Shown here piece after piece: positions 36,306 to 44,319 of a stretch of DNA of 64,000 bases. A model generated the notes under the pieces. It had not been told where the DNA came from. It searched no databases and was given only the letters and a program-made list of their open reading frames with translations. Every line of letters starts with the position of its first letter. The first letter of the stretch is position 1. Source of the DNA: Pseudomonas sp. UBA5706 (lineage in GTDB: Bacteria; Pseudomonadota; Gammaproteobacteria; Pseudomonadales; Pseudomonadaceae); assembly GCF_002419965.1 (NCBI RefSeq), contig NZ_DIHC01000011.1, positions 124,491 through 188,490 on the forward strand, in the 5' to 3' direction. Position numbers and translations under genes: made by a program.

Positions 36306-37322
36306 TTACGGACGGAAAATCACCTTGGCCGCCACTTCCTTGCGTTCGGCATAACGGCGGAACATGTCCGGCAATTCGGCCAGCGGCAGGTCGTGGGTGA
36401 TCATGAACTTCCATTGCAGCTCCCCGGACGCCAGCTTGTCGATAGATGCCGTCCACTCGTCACCGGGGAACGGCGCGGAGAACGAATTCCACGCGCCATG
36501 CAGGGAAATCTCCTGGCGCAAAAACCAGGAAAAGGTTGCGGTGCTGATCGCCACGTCGGCCACCGGTATGCCGATGAACACCACGTGCCCACCGGCCTTG
36601 GCCAGTTGCACGGCCTGGTTGATCGAGCTGGGATGGCCCGCTGCTTCGACCACCAGTTGGCAGCGTGGCAGTTCAGCGTCCGCCGTGCCGCTGAGCAAGG
36701 TGCGGGTCGCACCGGCTTCCCGCGCCATCGCCAGTTTCTCTTCGGCAATGTCGATGGCCACGATTTCCTTGGCGCCCATCAAACGCAGCCACTGGATGAC
36801 GAACAACCCAATCGGCCCACACCCCACCACCGCACCGTTCTGCCCGGCCTTGAAGTCGGCCTTCCAGATGGCATGCAAGGCAATGGCGGCAGGGTCTACC
36901 AGCGACGCTGCTATCGGGTCCATGTCCTGCGGCACTTTGATCAGGTTGCTCAGGGGCACGTTGACGAATTCAGCGTAGGCACCGTCGCGACGGCTACCGA
37001 AATAATCATAATTCTCCGAGCGCGAGGGGAATCCGCGCTGATATTGATCGCTGGACACATCGGGAATCATCGGCGGCACGGTCACCAGCTCGCCGATGCT
37101 GTAGCCCTCGACGCCGGTGCCGATCTGCTCGATGAAACCGGCAAATTCATGGCCACAGATCAGTGGCATGCGGTGCGCGCCCTTGCTGAGCATGCGTGGA
37201 ATATCCGACCCACAGACGCCACACGCGGCGACTCGAACCAGCGCATGGCCCGGCTTGACTTCAGGCTTGGCGACGTCTTCGACACGAATGTCACCCGGTT
37301 TGTACATGACGGCAGCTTTCAC
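36306..37322 (-). CDS. Zinc-dependent sugar-alcohol dehydrogenase (MDR family)
   Basis: Medium-chain dehydrogenase features are clear: catalytic Zn ligands in AACGVCGSD and CGHEFAGFIEQIG, and an NAD site VVGCGPIGLFVIQWL. The four-cysteine structural zinc loop is absent, replaced by MIPDVSSDQYQRG, as in galactitol-1-phosphate or sorbitol dehydrogenase relatives. It likely oxidises the imported polyol or its phosphate. The start is a GTG at 37322, chosen because AAGAGGGT precedes it and KAAVMYKPGDIRVEDV is the family opening. Confidence 0.9.
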   Translation of the reverse strand: MKAAVMYKPGDIRVEDVAKPEVKPGHALVRVAACGVCGSDIPRMLSKGAHRMPLICGHEFAGFIEQIGTGVEGYSIGELVTVPPMIPDVSSDQYQRGFPSRSENYDYFGSRRDGAYAEFVNVPLSNLIKVPQDMDPIAASLVDPAAIALHAIWKADFKAGQNGAVVGCGPIGLFVIQWLRLMGAKEIVAIDIAEEKLAMAREAGATRTLLSGTADAELPRCQLVVEAAGHPSSINQAVQLAKAGGHVVFIGIPVADVAISTATFSWFLRQEISLHGAWNSFSAPFPGDEWTASIDKLASGELQWKFMITHDLPLAELPDMFRRYAERKEVAAKVIFRP

Positions 37323-37404
37323 ATTGAAACCCTCTTGGTTGAATGAGAGGCGCACGGAACCTTCGCGCAGCACCCCGGCAAATCAGGAATGGAGCAGGCA
37401 GGCA

Positions 37405-38382
37405 TCAGTTGCCGGCTGGTCGGAACTCGCCAAACGTGGCCTTGTGGTTCACTTGGGCCGCATTGCTGTGGGTCAGCACTTGGGTTCCGGCGTCGATGAA
37501 CGCCGGTACCGGCTGCCCGGCCGCCAGCGTGCGCGCGGTATTCACGGCCAGCTCGCCGAGATAGCCCGGATCGTTGAGCGCAGTGGCCACGTACTGTTCG
37601 CCGTTCTGAATCGCATCGATGGCTTCGGACAGGCCATCGACACCCGCCACCAGTACATCCTTGCGCCCGCGCTCCTTGAGCACCTGAAAGGCGCCCATGG
37701 CCATGTCGTCGTTGTGGGCAAATACCGCCTTGACGTCGGGGTGAGCCTGCAGCAGGTCCTGCATCGCGGTCACGGCGTTGGCGCGCATGTACTCGCTGTA
37801 AGGGCCGTCGACGATCTTGAATGCGCTGCCCTCGAAGGCGCTGTGAAAGCCTTTGCGACGCTGGGTCATCACGGTTCCGCCTGCATCGCCCTGAATCTCG
37901 ATGATCTTGCCGTCGCTGACGCCATGGCTTTTCAAGGCGGCTAACAGCGCCTCCCCGGACAGCTTGCCCATCTTCACGTTGTCGCGGCCGATGGTGGTGG
38001 CGACGTCGCCGTTGATGGAGCGGTCCACGGCAATGACCGGAACCTTGCGGGCCTTGGCGGCCTCCAGGGAAGCACCGACTGAATCAGGGTTGACCGGGTC
38101 GATGATCAACACGTCGATTTTCTTGGTCAGCAAATCCTGAATGTCATTGTTCTGCTTGCTGATATCGCCATTGGCGTCGAGAAAGATGAGGGTATCGCCG
38201 TCTTGCTTCGCAGCGGCGATGGCGCCGTCGCGCAGTTGGACATAGAAGGGAGATTGAAGGGTGACCTGACTGAAACCGATTTTCAGGTCTTTGGCCTGGA
38301 CAGACGCGCCACCGAGGATGGCAGCAGAAACGGCAAGGGCCAGCGATAACGCACGAACGGGTTTTCGGGCTAGCTGCAACAT
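37405..38382 (-). CDS. Sugar ABC transporter substrate-binding protein (RbsB-like)
   Basis: A signal peptide (to about residue 30, ASVQA) precedes a periplasmic-binding protein 4 fold. It starts KDLKIGFSQVTLQSPFYVQL and has IDVLIIDPVNPDSVG, GKIIEIQGDAGG and AVFAHNDDMAMGAFQVL, the landmarks of ribose/galactose-type receptors. At 325 residues it is full length. It heads the operon, with 82 bases to the dehydrogenase, and should give the importer its specificity. Confidence 0.93.
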   Translation of the reverse strand: MLQLARKPVRALSLALAVSAAILGGASVQAKDLKIGFSQVTLQSPFYVQLRDGAIAAAKQDGDTLIFLDANGDISKQNNDIQDLLTKKIDVLIIDPVNPDSVGASLEAAKARKVPVIAVDRSINGDVATTIGRDNVKMGKLSGEALLAALKSHGVSDGKIIEIQGDAGGTVMTQRRKGFHSAFEGSAFKIVDGPYSEYMRANAVTAMQDLLQAHPDVKAVFAHNDDMAMGAFQVLKERGRKDVLVAGVDGLSEAIDAIQNGEQYVATALNDPGYLGELAVNTARTLAAGQPVPAFIDAGTQVLTHSNAAQVNHKATFGEFRPAGN

Positions 38383-38441
38383 GATGAAGTCCTGTTTTTA
38401 TTGTTGTCTGGATTCCTGACGGCCCTCTTGTGGCTCGCCAA

Positions 38442-38466
38442 CAAATGTGAGTCAGCTTCACATTTG
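38442..38466. promoter_or_regulatory. Palindromic operator candidate 1 for the sugar/polyol operon
   Basis: CAAATGTGA (38442-38450) and TCACATTTG (38458-38466) are exact reverse complements with a 7-base spacer, ending 60 bases upstream of the binding-protein start. Size and symmetry suit a SorC-type tetramer half-site pair. Confidence 0.6.
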
Positions 38467-38592
38467 CAAAGCGAGCGTAGCCCTAGCCTGCATTTGGGTC
38501 AAGGCAAACTGTGAGAATTCTTACAGCAGCAGCGAACTGCCCCCCTGTTAACGCGATGCACCTCTGACGCTCAACCAAATGAGGACAAGCCA

Positions 38593-38618
38593 ATAAATGT
38601 TATTTTTCTAACATTTAT
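38593..38618. promoter_or_regulatory. Palindromic operator candidate 2 for the sugar/polyol operon
   Basis: ATAAATGTTA (38593-38602) and TAACATTTAT (38609-38618) are exact reverse complements around TTTTTC. The core AAATGT...ACATTT is shared with candidate 1, and the centres are about 151 bases apart. The 38383-38729 gap otherwise holds only a hairpin at 38662-38692. Confidence 0.55.
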
Positions 38619-38661
38619 CGATGTGTGGGGGTTTTCCTGATCCTTTTCCATGAACGACGAA

Positions 38662-38692
38662 CGCCATCCCAGCTGACGGACCTGGGATGGCG
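38662..38692. terminator. Hairpin beyond the 27-codon ORF
   Basis: CGCCATCCCAG (38662-38672) and CTGGGATGGCG (38682-38692) form a perfect 11-base stem with a 9-base loop. It lies 37 bases past the stop of the small minus-strand ORF. There is no clear T-run on either side, so termination is inferred. Confidence 0.5.
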
Positions 38693-38729
38693 TAGAGGTG
38701 AAAGGAGCAACAGGGAGCGTGCGGCGTTA

Positions 38730-38813
38730 TCACCCCGGAGGAATGGTCGCCAACATGCCAAGGGTGATGGTCAGCGCCAAGAATCCCAGCAGGAAAATCG
38801 TCATGCGGGCCAT
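38730..38813 (-). CDS. Tiny membrane protein, 27 residues, unknown
   Basis: An ATG at 38813 with a very strong GAGGAGG site about six bases upstream opens a 27-codon frame, MARMTIFLLGFLALTITLGM followed by LATIPPG and a TGA. It is one hydrophobic helix with a short Pro-Pro tail, the shape of bacterial single-helix regulators of membrane complexes. A hairpin follows its stop. I do not recognise a family. The ribosome binding site and the clean helix are the main support. Confidence 0.5.
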   Translation of the reverse strand: MARMTIFLLGFLALTITLGMLATIPPG

Positions 38814-38978
38814 CAGGGCCTCCTCACAATGTTCACGATATTGGTGAATACAATTCCGGGCATGGCCCCGATCAGGCGCGAGCGGGCCCCGGCAGCGATG
38901 AGTATTGTGGGGTGCATGACGGTTTCAATACAGGGCCAGGTATTGCAGAGAAAAGCGGATCAGATGAGAGACCGCATG

Positions 38979-39626
38979 TTACTTAACAGCCGCCTGCAAC
39001 CCAGGCCGGGAGAGATTGATCCACGCCTGGACGCTCGGCCGCTGCCACTGACGCCCTGCGTACCGCTCCAGCATTGCAGGCAGGGCATCGCCATTGAGGA
39101 TCAGGCGATTGAGCATCAGCGCCAGGTCCACATCGACGATCGACCATTCACCGAACAGGTGCTCGCGACCATCGGCCAGCAGTGTCTGCGCAGCATCGAT
39201 CAACTTCTGCGCCGCGACGTCGGCATCGGCTGTCAGTGGCGGGGCTTTCTGGGCGTAGAACACCACCAGCGTCGAACGCTCCTGACGCACAGGCGCCAGA
39301 TCGCTGCGCAGCCAGGCCTGGATCTGTCGCGCCTTGGCCCGCGGCTGCAGGCCGTAGGGATAGACCGGAGCGTCGGGAAAGCAGTCCTCTAGGTACTCGG
39401 TAATGGCCGAGGACTCGGACAAGGAAAACTCGCCGTGGACCAGCGTTGGCACACGCCGGGTCAGCGACAGATGGGCGTAGTTCGCGGTCCGCTGCTCCCC
39501 CGCCTGCAGATCCAGCGGAATCAGTTCGAAGGCGATGCCCTTCTCACGCAATGTCACGAAAACCGACAGGGCGTAAGGGCTGGTGAATTGAGCATCGACG
39601 TACAGGCGCAGGCGGGCATCGTTCAC
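38979..39626 (-). CDS. Glutathione S-transferase, YfcF-like
   Basis: The N-terminal thioredoxin-fold half reads LYVDAQFTSPYALSVFVTLR with RRVPTLVHGEFSLSESSAIT, the cis-Pro and glutathione gamma-Glu binding block. The C-terminal half is helical. At 215 residues it matches YfcF-type GSTs, which act in peroxide defence. The possible catalytic Ser/Thr lies at FTSPY. It is a single-gene unit divergent from the acetyltransferase. Confidence 0.88.
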   Translation of the reverse strand: MNDARLRLYVDAQFTSPYALSVFVTLREKGIAFELIPLDLQAGEQRTANYAHLSLTRRVPTLVHGEFSLSESSAITEYLEDCFPDAPVYPYGLQPRAKARQIQAWLRSDLAPVRQERSTLVVFYAQKAPPLTADADVAAQKLIDAAQTLLADGREHLFGEWSIVDVDLALMLNRLILNGDALPAMLERYAGRQWQRPSVQAWINLSRPGLQAAVK

Positions 39627-39820
39627 GGGGTGATCTCCATCTTCAGGAAGACCAGACGCTACGAGAATGGCGAGTACAAGGGAAATTCAAGATGTTCATA
39701 GCCGTATTCCCACGCGGAATGCGAGGGTCCGTTCAAGCGATCCGACGCTCTGGCATGTGTACCGGAACGGCTACCAACAGCTCTGCTAATCTGCTGCACC
39801 CCACTGACGACAGGTACGCC

Positions 39821-40255
39821 ATGATCCATATTCGCGAGATGACAATGGACGATTACGACGCGGTTCTTGCCTTGATGAGCAACACACCCGGCATCTCCCT
39901 GCGCGATGCCGACTCGCGCGAATCGACTGCCCGATACCTGCAGCGCAACCCCGGCATGAGCTTGGTGGCAGAAACCGAGGCTGGCCTGTGTGGTTGCGTA
40001 ATGTGCGGGCATGACGGACGCCGCGGCTACCTGCAGCACCTGTTGGTGTTGCCCGACTACCGGCGTCAGGGCATCGCCAATACGCTGGTGCAGCATTGCC
40101 TTCGCAGCCTTGAAGCGCTGGGCATTGGCAAGTGCCATTTGGACGTGCTCAAGACCAACGATGCCGCAGCAGGCTATTGGCAGCATCAGGGCTGGCAGTT
40201 GCGACGCGACATCGACCGCTATTCGTTCACCCGGCCAGGCAATGAAAATGCCTGA
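39821..40255 (+). CDS. GNAT-family N-acetyltransferase
   Basis: The protein (144 residues) opens IHIREMTMDDYDAVLALMS and has the acetyl-CoA loop LPDYRRQGIANTLVQHCL after the strand GYLQHLLVL. NDAAAGYWQHQGWQ is a typical C-terminal GNAT end. The substrate is unknown. The start at 39821 is the first ATG of the domain; the frame upstream is non-coding. Confidence 0.85.
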   Translation: MIHIREMTMDDYDAVLALMSNTPGISLRDADSRESTARYLQRNPGMSLVAETEAGLCGCVMCGHDGRRGYLQHLLVLPDYRRQGIANTLVQHCLRSLEALGIGKCHLDVLKTNDAAAGYWQHQGWQLRRDIDRYSFTRPGNENA

Positions 40256-40268
40256 TGCAGCGCCCCCT

Positions 40269-41171
40269 TCAGCCGTTAAGCTGCGCGGCGGTTTCGATGA
40301 GCAAATGTCGAAACCACTGGTGGGCAGGATCATTGCGATAGCGCACGTGCCACGCCATCTCCACCGCAAATGTGCCCAGGTCCACGGGCGCCGGCACCAC
40401 CTTGAGCCGGGCGTCCTTGGCGATGTGTTTGCAGATCAGCCGCGGCAGCGTCGCGCAGTAATCGGTCACTGCGATGATTTCCGGCACGGCAAGAAAGTGC
40501 GTCACCGATATCGCCAGTTCGCGGCGCAAGCCCTGCCGCTCCAGCGCCTGGAATAACCCGACGCGCAGCCGTCCCGGTGGCAACACGTTGACGTGGCGCA
40601 ACTGTTCATATTGCGCCCGGGACAGGCTGTCGCGCACCAGTGGATGGTCGGCGCGCACGACACAGGCAAGCCCGTCGTCCATTACGTGCTGAACGATGAG
40701 GTTATCCGGCGGATCGACCATGCGCCCAAGGGCCATATCGGTGGTTCCCGAGACCACGCCCGTTTCGGCCAGGTCCGTGCCAAACGGCATCAGGGCCACC
40801 TTAATGGCCGGGGCCAGTTCGCGCAGCCTGGCGACCAGCTGGGGTATCAACACGATCTCGACGTAGCTGTTGGGTGCGATGTTGAACTGCCGAGTCGAGG
40901 TCGTGGCGTCGAAATGCTGCCGCCCCATGATCACACCGTCGAGGCGGGTCAGCGTTTCGCGGATGACCGGGGCGATTTCTTCGGCGAACTGGGTCGGCTT
41001 GATGCCATAACGCTCACGAATGAACAGAGGATCGTGCAGGGTATCGCGCAGGCGGTTGAGCGTGTTCGACAGCGCAGGCTGGGTGATGCCTAGCCGAGCG
41101 GCGGCGCGAGTGACGCTGCGCTCCTCCATCAAGGCCATGAAGACGGGCAACAGGTTGAGGTCGTATCGCAT
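40269..41171 (-). CDS. LysR-type regulator
   Basis: A full-length 300-residue LysR protein: HTH at residues 3-60 (LNLLPVFMALMEERSVTRAA, LGITQPALSNTLNRLRD) and an effector domain from about 90. The NLLPVF...RLG opening is that of the NodD/LinR-like branch. It is divergent from the DJ-1/PfpI gene with 126 bases between, so it probably controls that gene and perhaps DUF1330 after it. Confidence 0.92.
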   Translation of the reverse strand: MRYDLNLLPVFMALMEERSVTRAAARLGITQPALSNTLNRLRDTLHDPLFIRERYGIKPTQFAEEIAPVIRETLTRLDGVIMGRQHFDATTSTRQFNIAPNSYVEIVLIPQLVARLRELAPAIKVALMPFGTDLAETGVVSGTTDMALGRMVDPPDNLIVQHVMDDGLACVVRADHPLVRDSLSRAQYEQLRHVNVLPPGRLRVGLFQALERQGLRRELAISVTHFLAVPEIIAVTDYCATLPRLICKHIAKDARLKVVPAPVDLGTFAVEMAWHVRYRNDPAHQWFRHLLIETAAQLNG

Positions 41172-41297
41172 GACTCATAACGCTCAATGAATATCTGGGA
41201 TCAGATAAGTAAATTTCTCGAATATCTGGAAGCGGCGCAACCTTACTCCACGCAACACCAATCAACAACTCGCCATCACCGATATGAGGACTGCGCC

Positions 41298-41966
41298 ATG
41301 AGCATCAAACACGTACTGTTCATCCTGACCAACACCACCGAGATCGGCCCTAACCAGCGCGCCACCGGGTATTTCTTCCCCGAAGTCGCTCATCCTTACG
41401 ACGTGTTCGCTCAAGCGGGCGTAGCGGTGGAATACGCCTCCCCGCTGGGCGGCACGCCACCTGAGGATGGCTACGACGAGAGCGACCCGGCGCAGCGGGC
41501 GTTTCGCGACAGCTCGGCCATCCGCCGCATGGCGCGCAGCCGCAAACTGTCGGAGGTGGACGTACTGGACTACGACGCGATCTTCTTCCCCGGCGGCCTG
41601 GGCCCGATGGTCGACATCGCGCGCGACCCTGAGGTCAAACGCGCAGTAGCGCGTGCGTGGAACGGCGGCAAGCTCGTGGCTGCGGTGTGCCACGGCCCGG
41701 CGGCGTTTCTGGGCGTCAAACTGGAGAACGGCAGGCCGTTTCTCGATGGCCGTCGAGTGACATCTTTTTCCAACGATGAGGAAGCCGGCTACGCCCAGGC
41801 TGACGTGCCATGGCTGCTGGAAACCGCGCTACGCGCCGAAGGTGCCGACTATTCGGCAGCGGCTGCATGGCAGGAAAACATCGTGGTCGACGGACGCCTG
41901 CTGACCGGACAGAATCCGGCATCCAGTGGCGCGCTGGCCAAAGCGATCGTCGCGGCACTGCGCTGA
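41298..41966 (+). CDS. DJ-1/PfpI-family type 1 glutamine amidotransferase-like protein
   Basis: This 222-residue protein has the Hsp31/YDR533C-like pattern: YDAIFFPGGLGPMVDIA, the nucleophile elbow AAVCHGPAAF with the reactive Cys, and VTSFSNDEEAGY. Members include glyoxalase III and chaperone-like stress proteins. Glu/Asp near EVAHPYDVFAQAG completes the usual site. It is divergent from a LysR gene and followed after about 100 bases by a DUF1330 gene. Confidence 0.9.
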   Translation: MSIKHVLFILTNTTEIGPNQRATGYFFPEVAHPYDVFAQAGVAVEYASPLGGTPPEDGYDESDPAQRAFRDSSAIRRMARSRKLSEVDVLDYDAIFFPGGLGPMVDIARDPEVKRAVARAWNGGKLVAAVCHGPAAFLGVKLENGRPFLDGRRVTSFSNDEEAGYAQADVPWLLETALRAEGADYSAAAAWQENIVVDGRLLTGQNPASSGALAKAIVAALR

Positions 41967-42062
41967 AATCCATTGCACGCCGGTCCCGTCCCGTGCGGTC
42001 TGCGGGCCGGGCGCTGCGTGAGTCTGCTATGTACACTCACTGAATCCAACAAGGAATCGAAC

Positions 42063-42365
42063 ATGTCCGCCTACGTCATTTTCATCCGCGAGAACACCAC
42101 GGATGCCGCAGAGCTGCAGCAGTACGCCGAGAAGGCGCCCGCTGCACGCACCGGCCACGACATCACCCGCGTTGCATTTTATGGCCAGCTAGATGTGCTG
42201 GAAGGCCCCTCGGCGGAAGGCGTCGCCATTCTGCGTTTCCAGGACATGGCCGCCGCCCGTGCCTGGTATGAAAGCCCCGCCTATCAGGAGGCCCGCGAGC
42301 ACCGTCTCAAAGGCGCGCAATACCGAATGCTGCTGGTCGAAGGCAGCGACGCCGTCTCCGTTTAA
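42063..42365 (+). CDS. DUF1330 family protein
   Basis: The 100-residue ferredoxin-like dimeric alpha/beta-barrel protein has the family blocks AYVIFIRENTTDAAELQQYA, VLEGPSAEGVAILRFQD and ARAWYESPAYQEAREHRLKG. Function is unknown; relatives are linked to stress or degradation genes. It probably belongs to the same LysR-controlled unit as the upstream DJ-1/PfpI gene. Confidence 0.88.
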   Translation: MSAYVIFIRENTTDAAELQQYAEKAPAARTGHDITRVAFYGQLDVLEGPSAEGVAILRFQDMAAARAWYESPAYQEAREHRLKGAQYRMLLVEGSDAVSV

Positions 42366-42420
42366 AGATACGCGCCCGCTGTAGCCACCTCACGCTCTGC
42401 ACGCCACGTCGATTGCGCAG

Positions 42421-42482
42421 CAAGCCGGCTTGCCGACGGCAGCGATCTCGGCGGCGCCACCGCCGGCAGGCCGTGCGGCTGC
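42421..42482. repeat. REP-like GC-rich inverted repeat
   Basis: GCCGGCTTGCCG and the facing CCGCCGGCAGGCC give an imperfect dyad between convergent genes. The AAGCCGGCTTGCC core recurs with changes near 51.0 and 56.6 kb, so it looks like a second REP family of this chromosome. Confidence 0.5.
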
Positions 42483-42501
42483 AGAGGCGATGCCGGATGG
42501 G

Positions 42502-43260
42502 TCAGGCCTGAGCGATGGCGTCGCTGAGTGCTACCGCGTCGGCACCGGCCGCAATGCGCATGGGCGAAGCCGGATCCGTCACGGCCCGCCACACGGCTTC
42601 GGCGACGTCGAGTGCGTGGGTGACCGGCGAATCGGTGTCGCGCACCGCTTCGAAAACCCGCTCCCTGAATGCGACGTACGCCTCAGGCATGCTCTCGCCC
42701 ATCAAGCGACGTGCGTTGTCACCAAACCGGGTGCTCGGCGCACGACCCGGCAGAACCAGGCGCACACGGACATTGAAGGGTTCCAGCTCTAGCGCCAGCG
42801 ACTCGGTGAAGGCATTCACCGCCGCCTTGCTGGCGGTGTAGACCGACAGCAGCGGCAAAGGCTTAAGGGTCACGGTGGACGTCACGTTCACGATCACGCC
42901 CGCGCGCCGCTCGCGGAACTGCGGCACAACGGCCTGCGTCGTGGCGATGCTGCCCAACGTATTGGTTTCGAAGACTTCGCGAGCGCCGCTCAGTGCCGTG
43001 CCTTCAAGCGGCGCAAGCAAGCCGACGCCGGCGTTATTGACCAGTGCGTCAATGGGCCCTGCGGCTTCCAGGCAGCGCTGGATGCTTTGGGCATCGGTCA
43101 CGTCGAGGGCCAGCACCCGCAGGTTTTCCGAAGGCGGCAGCAGGTCTTCGCGCGGGGTGCGCATGGTCGCGATTACCTTCCAGCCGTTGTCCAGGAAAAG
43201 CTGAGCGGTTTCCAGGCCGAAGCCTGACGAGCACCCGGTGATCAATACAGTGTTAGCCAT
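42502..43260 (-). CDS. SDR-family oxidoreductase
   Basis: The Rossmann start is NTVLITGCSSGFGLETAQLF (TGxxxGxG). NNAGVGLLAPLEG follows, then the catalytic Ser region (VTSTVTLKPLPLLSVYTASKAA with YxxxK). At 252 residues it is a classical NAD(P)H short-chain dehydrogenase of unknown substrate. The start at 43260 has a GGAG site. It is divergent from an AraC-type regulator with 96 bases between, a common pairing where the regulator controls the reductase. Confidence 0.9.
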   Translation of the reverse strand: MANTVLITGCSSGFGLETAQLFLDNGWKVIATMRTPREDLLPPSENLRVLALDVTDAQSIQRCLEAAGPIDALVNNAGVGLLAPLEGTALSGAREVFETNTLGSIATTQAVVPQFRERRAGVIVNVTSTVTLKPLPLLSVYTASKAAVNAFTESLALELEPFNVRVRLVLPGRAPSTRFGDNARRLMGESMPEAYVAFRERVFEAVRDTDSPVTHALDVAEAVWRAVTDPASPMRIAAGADAVALSDAIAQA

Positions 43261-43356
43261 TTGAAACTCCAGCAAATGAATGACCCGTCCACCATAGATT
43301 CGTGCCACCAGACTAACTACACTCAAACGTCCTGCAATTTGTCGAGAGCGTCCGAC

Positions 43357-44298
43357 ATGGTTGATCCGCTGGCCGAAGTCGTGGGCTTACTGCAACCCGC
43401 TGCGCCGTTTTCCAAACTGGTGCTGGCCTCCGCACCCTGGGCGGTGCGACGTACTGAAACGGGCCGACCGTTTTATTTCGTGGTCCTTGAAGGTGCCTGT
43501 CGCCTCTCCATCGATGGCCCGAGCTACAGCGATACGATCACCCTGAACGAGGGTGACTTCGTGCTGATACCTGCGCCCCTGGCGTTTGCCACGTCAAGCC
43601 CGGACCGTGAGCCACCCCGCGAAGGCGAAGCGACGAACACCCTCATTACGCCAATGCCGGCAGGGGCGCGGGTTGGCGATCCGCAAGCGGCGGTAGACGT
43701 GCGCATGCTGGTGGGGCATTGCGTGTTCGGCTCGGCAGACGCAGCGCTGCTGGTGCCGCTGCTGCCGCGCTGGGTCCACGTACGCGGCGAGCGGCGGCTG
43801 GCGACGCTGGTGCAACTGGTCGGCGATGAATCGCGGGCGCAGCGCCCCGCTCGGGAAATCGTCATGGCAAAGCTGCTTGAAGTGTTGCTGATCGAAGCGC
43901 TGCGCTGCACCGGCTCGACGGCGCCCTCGCCTGGCCTGTTACGCGGATTGTCAGACCCCAAATTGTCCCTGGCGCTGCGTCGCATTCATGGACACCCCGC
44001 CGCTGCATGGAGCGTCGCGCAACTTGCCAGCGCGGCGGGCATGTCACGTTCGTCGTTCTTCGAAGGCTTTGGCCGCGCCGTGGGTCTGCCGCCTATGGAA
44101 TACCTGCTGACCTGGCGCATGGCGCTGGCCAAACAAATGCTACGCCAGCGGGAACTGGCCATTAGCGAAATCGCAGAACGGGTCGGGTACAGTTCGGTGA
44201 GTGCCTTCGGCGTCGCCTTCACCCGCCATGTCGGCATGCCGCCGGGGCGCTATTCGGCGAGCGAGGACGAGCGCGCCAACGCTGAAATCGAGCTCTGA
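43357..44298 (+). CDS. AraC-family regulator with N-terminal cupin
   Basis: Residues about 10-190 form a cupin-type effector domain (FYFVVLEGACRLSIDGPSYS, LNEGDFVLIP). The C-terminal 100 residues are a double HTH (WSVAQLASAAGMSRSSFFEG; ISEIAERVGYSSVSAFGVAF). The length of 313 is normal for the AraC_binding_2/cupin_6 branch, whose members usually control a neighbouring dehydrogenase. The start at 43357 is in the domain's register. Confidence 0.9.
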   Translation: MVDPLAEVVGLLQPAAPFSKLVLASAPWAVRRTETGRPFYFVVLEGACRLSIDGPSYSDTITLNEGDFVLIPAPLAFATSSPDREPPREGEATNTLITPMPAGARVGDPQAAVDVRMLVGHCVFGSADAALLVPLLPRWVHVRGERRLATLVQLVGDESRAQRPAREIVMAKLLEVLLIEALRCTGSTAPSPGLLRGLSDPKLSLALRRIHGHPAAAWSVAQLASAAGMSRSSFFEGFGRAVGLPPMEYLLTWRMALAKQMLRQRELAISEIAERVGYSSVSAFGVAFTRHVGMPPGRYSASEDERANAEIEL

Positions 44299-44319
44299 AC
44301 ACGACGGGCCAGGTGTGGT

